In this document: positions 42,741 to 47,119 of the stretch, in pieces | How the letters are laid out: every line of letters starts with the position of its first letter | Position numbering within the stretch: position 1 is the stretch's first letter | DNA from: Chara braunii | Taxonomy: Eukaryota > Streptophyta > Charophyceae > Charales > Characeae | Direction of reading: 5' to 3' | Assembly (NCBI GenBank): GCA_003427395.1 | Contig: BFEA01000012.1 | Location: 4,373,207-4,420,325 of the forward strand | Length of the DNA: 47,119 nt | Translations under genes and position numbers: made by a program | The notes under the pieces: generated by a model | What the model was told of the DNA's origin: nothing | The model's input: only the letters and a program-made list of their open reading frames with translations | The model's database searches: none

Positions 42741-43194
42741 ACCAGACAATATGACTTTGGTTTGGCCTGGCCGTGTTGTTTATTCTGTTTCCTCTGCAAC
42801 TAGACAATGTAGCTCCGGTCAGGTTCAATTGTTGTAGTATTGTTAATTCATCTTCTTTGCAGCCGAGCAATATGGCTTCAATCAAGCTTGACTGTTGTAT
42901 TGTGTTGTCTTCTTAGGCAATCAGACAATGTGGTTTATGTCAAGTATGATTGTCATACCTCTGTAAGTTATTATCCGTGCAGCCAGGCAATGTACCTCAG
43001 GTTAGGTCTTATTGTTGTTTTTGTAGTGATCTGCCTGCTGAAAGAGTTTAAGAGTTGGGTAACATGACTTTAGTAAGACCTAATTAGTTGTTTTCCTATG
43101 AGGGAGGTTTGAACTAAAAATCTAAACAATGTGACAACGGTTTGGCTTAGTCTAAAGTCACACACATAATGAGAAACATGAGAAGATGATTTTT

Positions 43195-43231
<37 letters not shown>

Positions 43232-43575
43232 TACACTTTTTGAACAAGTTGGTCAGACAATGTGACTTCGGTTTAGTCTGACTATAAATTATCACAAAAA
43301 GGAAAAGAGTACTTAATTAAGAATATAACGAATGTAACCAAAGACAGACTAAACAATGTGACTTCGGTTTGACTCAGTCTTAGAGTTCAAAATATTGAAA
43401 CTTCAACAAAGTTATTATAACTTGAATATGAAAAACTTGGCAGGGCCAAACAATATAGCTTCGGTTTGGTCTTGTTAAACTGCCTCATGAATAAAATTAG
43501 TTGTGCCCTTTGTTTGTATATACAAAGGCAAGGATAAATAATATGGTTTCGATTTGACTCAACTTTCTTATATCA
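42741..43575 (+). repeat. Array of diverged hairpin repeats, about 60-bp spacing at the left
   Basis: About 11 copies of a 25-35-base motif (AGACAATGTGACTTCGGTTT and flanks) occur near 42,741, 42,801, 42,861, 42,921, 42,981, 43,054, 43,121, 43,251, 43,345, 43,441 and 43,530. The first five are exactly 60 bp apart. In several, the ends pair around the core, for example GGCCAAAC...GTTTGGTC. A (TA)n run (43,198-43,228) interrupts it. Confidence 0.8.
43198..43228. repeat. (TA)n microsatellite
   Basis: About 15 TA dinucleotides within the hairpin array. Confidence 0.9.
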
Positions 43576-43872
43576 TATGTAAGCAAGGGTATTGGGGTTT
43601 ATCAAACCGAGAGATAATGAGTTATTTTATAAAAAGAATAACTTAGGGTTTTGGTGAGAGTACTTACTCATTGTTGTATGAACTTGCATATGGTTGAGTG
43701 TGAGCTCTACTTGTTCTGAACCTTAACTTTGATAGGTAGTTGTTTTAGATGTTCGCCTCGTGCTGGAGCTATAGGAGTTAGTTCAATTTCTGCATTTTAT
43801 GAGTTAAGTTTATTTCTCACACTTAGTTTAATTTTTTGCATTTTTGAGTTAAGTTTATTTCTCATACTTGAC

Positions 43873-44260
43873 TTTGTATAAATCTTGGAAAAACACTTTC
43901 GCTAAGAGAAGTGTTGCCCAAATTTCTACAAATTCAATGAGTTAGTCAAATTTTATCCTTACAAAGGTTAACTTTTTTTATGAATTCATATACGATTTAA
44001 TATAAATTTGGGAAACCTACTTCTCTAACAGAGATGCTGCCCAAATTTTTGTTTAATCAAAAAGTTAGACAAAATATGGCTTATAAAGTCTTAGGATCGC
44101 GTTCAAATTTTGTATTCAGTCTTGTATAAATTTTGCAAAGGTACTTTTCCTACAGGAAGTGCTGCCAATTTTTTTTGAAATCTAAAGGAGTTATGATGTT
44201 TTAGAAACCTTGAAAGTTTGTCAGTCTGCCATCGCGTAGGAGAGATACTGTCGAAATTCT
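43873..44260 (+). repeat. Diverged tandem repeat, cluster B
   Basis: Three to four copies of TGTATAAATTTTG-AAA...ACTTTTCCTA-AGGAAGTGCTGCC-AATTTTT at about 43,873, 44,006, 44,131 and 44,224. Same family as cluster A (34.27-34.79 kb) and in the same orientation. Confidence 0.7.
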
Positions 44261-46239
44261 TGACATTTTCATAAAGGTATCAGAGTGAGGTAGGAAGGTA
44301 GGAGTATTTCATACTCAATCAAGCATAGCTTTGAAACTGATCTGTGTTGTGTTGCATGTCATTTTTACTCAGATTATCATATCTATTGGATGAAAAAAAA
44401 CGATGACAAACCTAAAAAACGGTTTCAAAATAGTGAATTTAAATATAGCGCGTGCCTCGACCTGGGGAGAATGCATGGCACAAGTGTCAACCAAGGGGTG
44501 TGTGTGTGTTGCGTGTGCGTTGAAGAACCAGATCAAACTTTCGGTTTCATGGTTGGCACTTGTGCCAATGATATGGGCCTACCTTAATAATTGGAAATTG
44601 AGGTAAGCGAGTTTGTTTTTTTTTTTTTTTTTTTTTAGAGTGCTGTGTTTTGTTGAGGGAGTGCAAAGACCCTATGGCGTATTGTACTTGAGGACTTGAG
44701 AGGATAATCAGAGATGGTGTGGTTCTAACCCGCACTTAAGTTTCATGACAAGGGTTACATCTCTATGAAGGAACGCACTCGTCAGTGGGCGTTGGGCGAA
44801 GCAACGTTGCATTTTCTCGCTCGATAATCGCCTCCCTTAGGTGTGTCTGCAATTTCCTCTTCCGCCTCCTAAGGGCGTGCTTCGCTTAATAAGCGGTAAC
44901 TGGTCGAAAACCTGTTTTGTGGTAGATGTCCTCCCTCCACTCATCCCAGAATGGCTTTTGGTGCGCTTACTCCTCCAAAGGCGCGTTGCTAACAAGGAAC
45001 AATTCTACGGGTGGAGGGAGATAGTCATCAAGAGACAAGGAATAAGTGGGTTATTGATGGTAGATAAAGAGATTGATAACACACACACACACATACAGAC
45101 GAGGGACTATTTGGGCTTGTGCCGAAGACTTGGTGTTGACGACATTCCCATCTTCCCCCTCCTCTTCGTCTATCCCCTTCCTCCTCGTCTGTGCATGTTC
45201 TGGGCTGGCGCTGTCTTCCTGTGTGAAGCGCCAGACCCATTCATACTATGAAACGATGATGATGATGTATGTTTAGGGCTGCATTACAACATTGATTGTT
45301 CGGATCACTGGTATCTAAGTCTTCCGCTGTGTTATCTTGTACTTTGTATTGAAAGGTCGGTTCTTGTTCTGGTCTGCACGTTACAGTATGGAACACCATT
45401 GAGGGAGCACGTGTGAGGAGTGGCGAAAAGCTACAGACAAGTCAAAAGCATATCGAGACTGTAAATAGGGCCCAATGTAAGAAAACAGTGCAAAAAACGA
45501 AACGCCTTTCCAAAAAATCAGACTGCGCTCGACACGTCAAGGAGTTCTGCATGGAGTGGCTTGGGAGGGAACAGTGTGGAGGGATAGTGGGGGTCCAATT
45601 GGAAGTCTGGCAATTGGCAGATTAGCAACGGCAGGACGCCTGCCAGAAGAACTATCGGCAATGCTTCAAAGATTGGACCACTATTTGAAATGGCATCTTG
45701 TTACCCCCTCCGTCGGATTTGTCGGACTTGTTCCCTCTCCCGAATAACACCCTGGTTGGGCTGGACTGGTTGGGCTGGGCTGGTTGGGCAGGGAGCAGGA
45801 GGTGCTCACCCAGCGGAGCCAGGTAGGGGCAGGGTGAGGTCGGTAAGTGGGGAGAACGGGTTTAGGCGCCAGCCTCTGGTCCCCCCGTGGAGGCCTGGGC
45901 CTACCAGCATTCCGGCCACCGCCACCTCACTCAACCCCTGCCCGCGTTGTGGCATTAGCCCGCGTCTTAGCACAGGCTGAGCAGACCTTCAGACACAGGA
46001 GACAGCTTCTTTAGCAGCTTCGGTAGGCAAACACAAAATGGACATGTTCATAATTCTGTAATTACTAATTTTACTATTTTTCTGTTAAACCACCAATACT
46101 TCCTGAAGTTGTGCCCGTTAACAAGCCACACAAGTTTAGGAAATGTACGGGCCACTTTAGAAGCGCCCAAATTCATCCAACTAGAAATGTGCCTACTCTA
46201 TTTTTTTCCCACTGCTGATAGCTGGGCCAAGTACAGGTG
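44261..46239. other. Stretch with no gene recognised
   Basis: It holds a poly-T run (44,613-44,637), a short (CA)n (45,079-45,092) and GGCTGGTTGG repeats (45,757-45,790). Open frames up to 136 codons have no recognisable motif. Confidence 0.5.
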
Positions 46240-46298
46240 GTTTAAAGGGACACTGGACCCGTTTTCAGTAGGTGCAGCTCCCCACCAATAGACTGGAG
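46240..46298 (-). repeat. Dispersed GTGGGGAG repeat, inverted copy
   Basis: The minus strand reads TCTATTGGTGGGGAGCTGCA, CCTACTGAAAACGGGTCCAG, TGTCCC, close to 11,755-11,815 (TCTATTGGTGGGGAGCAGCA). Same family as the copy at 9.65 kb. Confidence 0.7.
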
Positions 46299-46761
46299 CC
46301 ATCTGAGGGGAGTACCACAGGGGGCTGCTCTTATCAGCTCCTGTGGCACCAAGGATTTAAGCATGCAGGTCCCACACAGCAGATATATTGGCCGTGGTGC
46401 CGTGGTCCTTTTTCCATCGCCGATCGTTTCATCATGCGGCTGAGATTTGCCCTCAAACACTACCTTTGGTTGACACCTGGTGCTGGGAATGGTGTTGGGA
46501 AGCTGTAGATGAAAAAAGCCTGCAGATGGATAGTGAGCCGTGTGATAACGTGTGTGTCTGAATCCCAAATGTCAAGTCTGGATCCAATGTCGTCAAGTCT
46601 CAAGTCACAACTCTGTCTCTCTCTGTCATAGTCTGAGAAGTCAGGTGGCGAGAGGGTGAGAAGAGAAGGTGGACTTAGAAGAGGAAGAAGAAAAACTCTC
46701 TCTCTCTCTCTGTGTCCAGTACTAACCTGTGAAGTTGGCGCCTTGATGCAGGTACCACGAA

Positions 46762-46792
46762 GATGGAGCTGGAGCGATGGCGCCACAGGTAA
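46762..46792 (+). CDS. Possible 5' coding exon ending at a donor
   Basis: Two in-frame or overlapping ATGs (MELERWRH and MAPQ) precede a perfect CACAG|GTAAGT donor. Upstream DNA has CT-rich leader-like sequence. No downstream exon is visible, so this is only a candidate. Confidence 0.15.
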
Positions 46793-47119
46793 GTAACACT
46801 GGCCTCCGCCAGCCTCTCTCCCACTCTACGATCTACTACCTACCAGCGCCCAACGCTGAAGACTACAACTACAGCTATGGCGCCCAGCGCCGAAGACTAC
46901 AGTTAGCGCTACCACTACTGCCTAGCGCTGAAGACTACTGCAGCGCTCCTCCTGAGTGCTGCGCCGAATCCTGAAGACTACTCGTGCCTACTGAACACTA
47001 CCTACCCGTGAAGTGCATGGGACCCTCCTATGTACTACGGGTGTGCCTCTTGAGCCTGCCGAAGGGAGGCAGGGGCTGCAGCTGCAGCTCCTGCTCGAGC
47101 ATGTGAGGAACAGGCTATT

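Noticed and set aside
42741-43575. CRISPR array
   Set aside because: The repeats are diverged, with regular but short 60-bp spacing only at the left, and the genome is eukaryotic with no cas genes.
46774-46795. Retroelement primer-binding site at TGGCGCCAC
   Set aside because: The TGGCGCC start resembles some primer-binding sites, but no LTR end (CA) sits directly before it and no second LTR is seen.

Overview
This is a gene-poor, repeat-dense piece of a eukaryotic nuclear genome. The clearest gene is a QWRF-motif (AUGMIN subunit 8 / EDE1 / SCO3-type) microtubule protein on the minus strand at the left edge. That family is known from streptophytes, so the source is a land plant or a streptophyte alga. 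The long CT tracts, one of which reads as an Arg-Glu run into the gene's 5' end, and the large, decayed repeat content would fit a large charophyte genome such as Chara. That species guess is an inference; the sequence does not prove it. There is no bacterial-type organisation: no operons and no CRISPR.

Layout. 0-3 kb: first coding exon of the QWRF gene, with its splice donor at 511/512 and an intron running off the left edge. 3-20 kb: intergenic DNA holding tRNA-like SINE heads (about 6.0, 6.3 and 14.7 kb), a 1.1-kb polypyrimidine tract (6.65-7.77 kb), a 927-bp transposon with perfect 11-bp terminal inverted repeats and a perfect 8-bp target duplication (10,004-10,930), MITE-like and foldback elements (12.5, 13.0 and 15.1-16.4 kb), two tandem arrays (17.1-17.6 and 17.8-18.1 kb) and a 55-bp minisatellite running into a 285-N assembly gap (19,486-19,770). 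20-26 kb: one credible orphan internal exon on the minus strand (20,454-20,942) among microsatellites. 26.3-28.1 kb: a processed U6 snRNA retrocopy with 16-bp target duplications, then a decayed LINE reverse transcriptase. 28.2-33.85 kb: a striking AT-rich array of about 95-bp units, about 31 direct units, a roughly 0.5-kb spacer, then about 13 units in inverted orientation. Two non-autonomous DNA transposons are nested in it. 34-45 kb: a collection of structural-RNA relics (two 25S rRNA fragments, an 18S 5' end, a second U6-like copy between two tRNA-like SINE heads, and a three-copy direct-plus-inverted repeat) bracketed by two arrays of one satellite family (34.27-34.79 and 43.87-44.26 kb) and followed by an array of about 60-bp hairpin repeats (42.7-43.6 kb). 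45-47 kb: nothing recognisable except a dispersed repeat copy and a weak candidate 5' exon.

The only gene with an assignable cellular role is the QWRF gene, predicted to bind and organise microtubules. The rest reads as a record of several transposition routes acting on one locus: LINE-type target-primed insertion (U6 copy, SINEs), hAT-like cut-and-paste insertion with 8-bp duplications, and satellite amplification. The most unusual observations are the inverted about-95-bp array with its TTTCGCCGAAA core, the sharing of an internal block between two DNA-element families with different termini, and the density of U6, rRNA and tRNA-derived relics.
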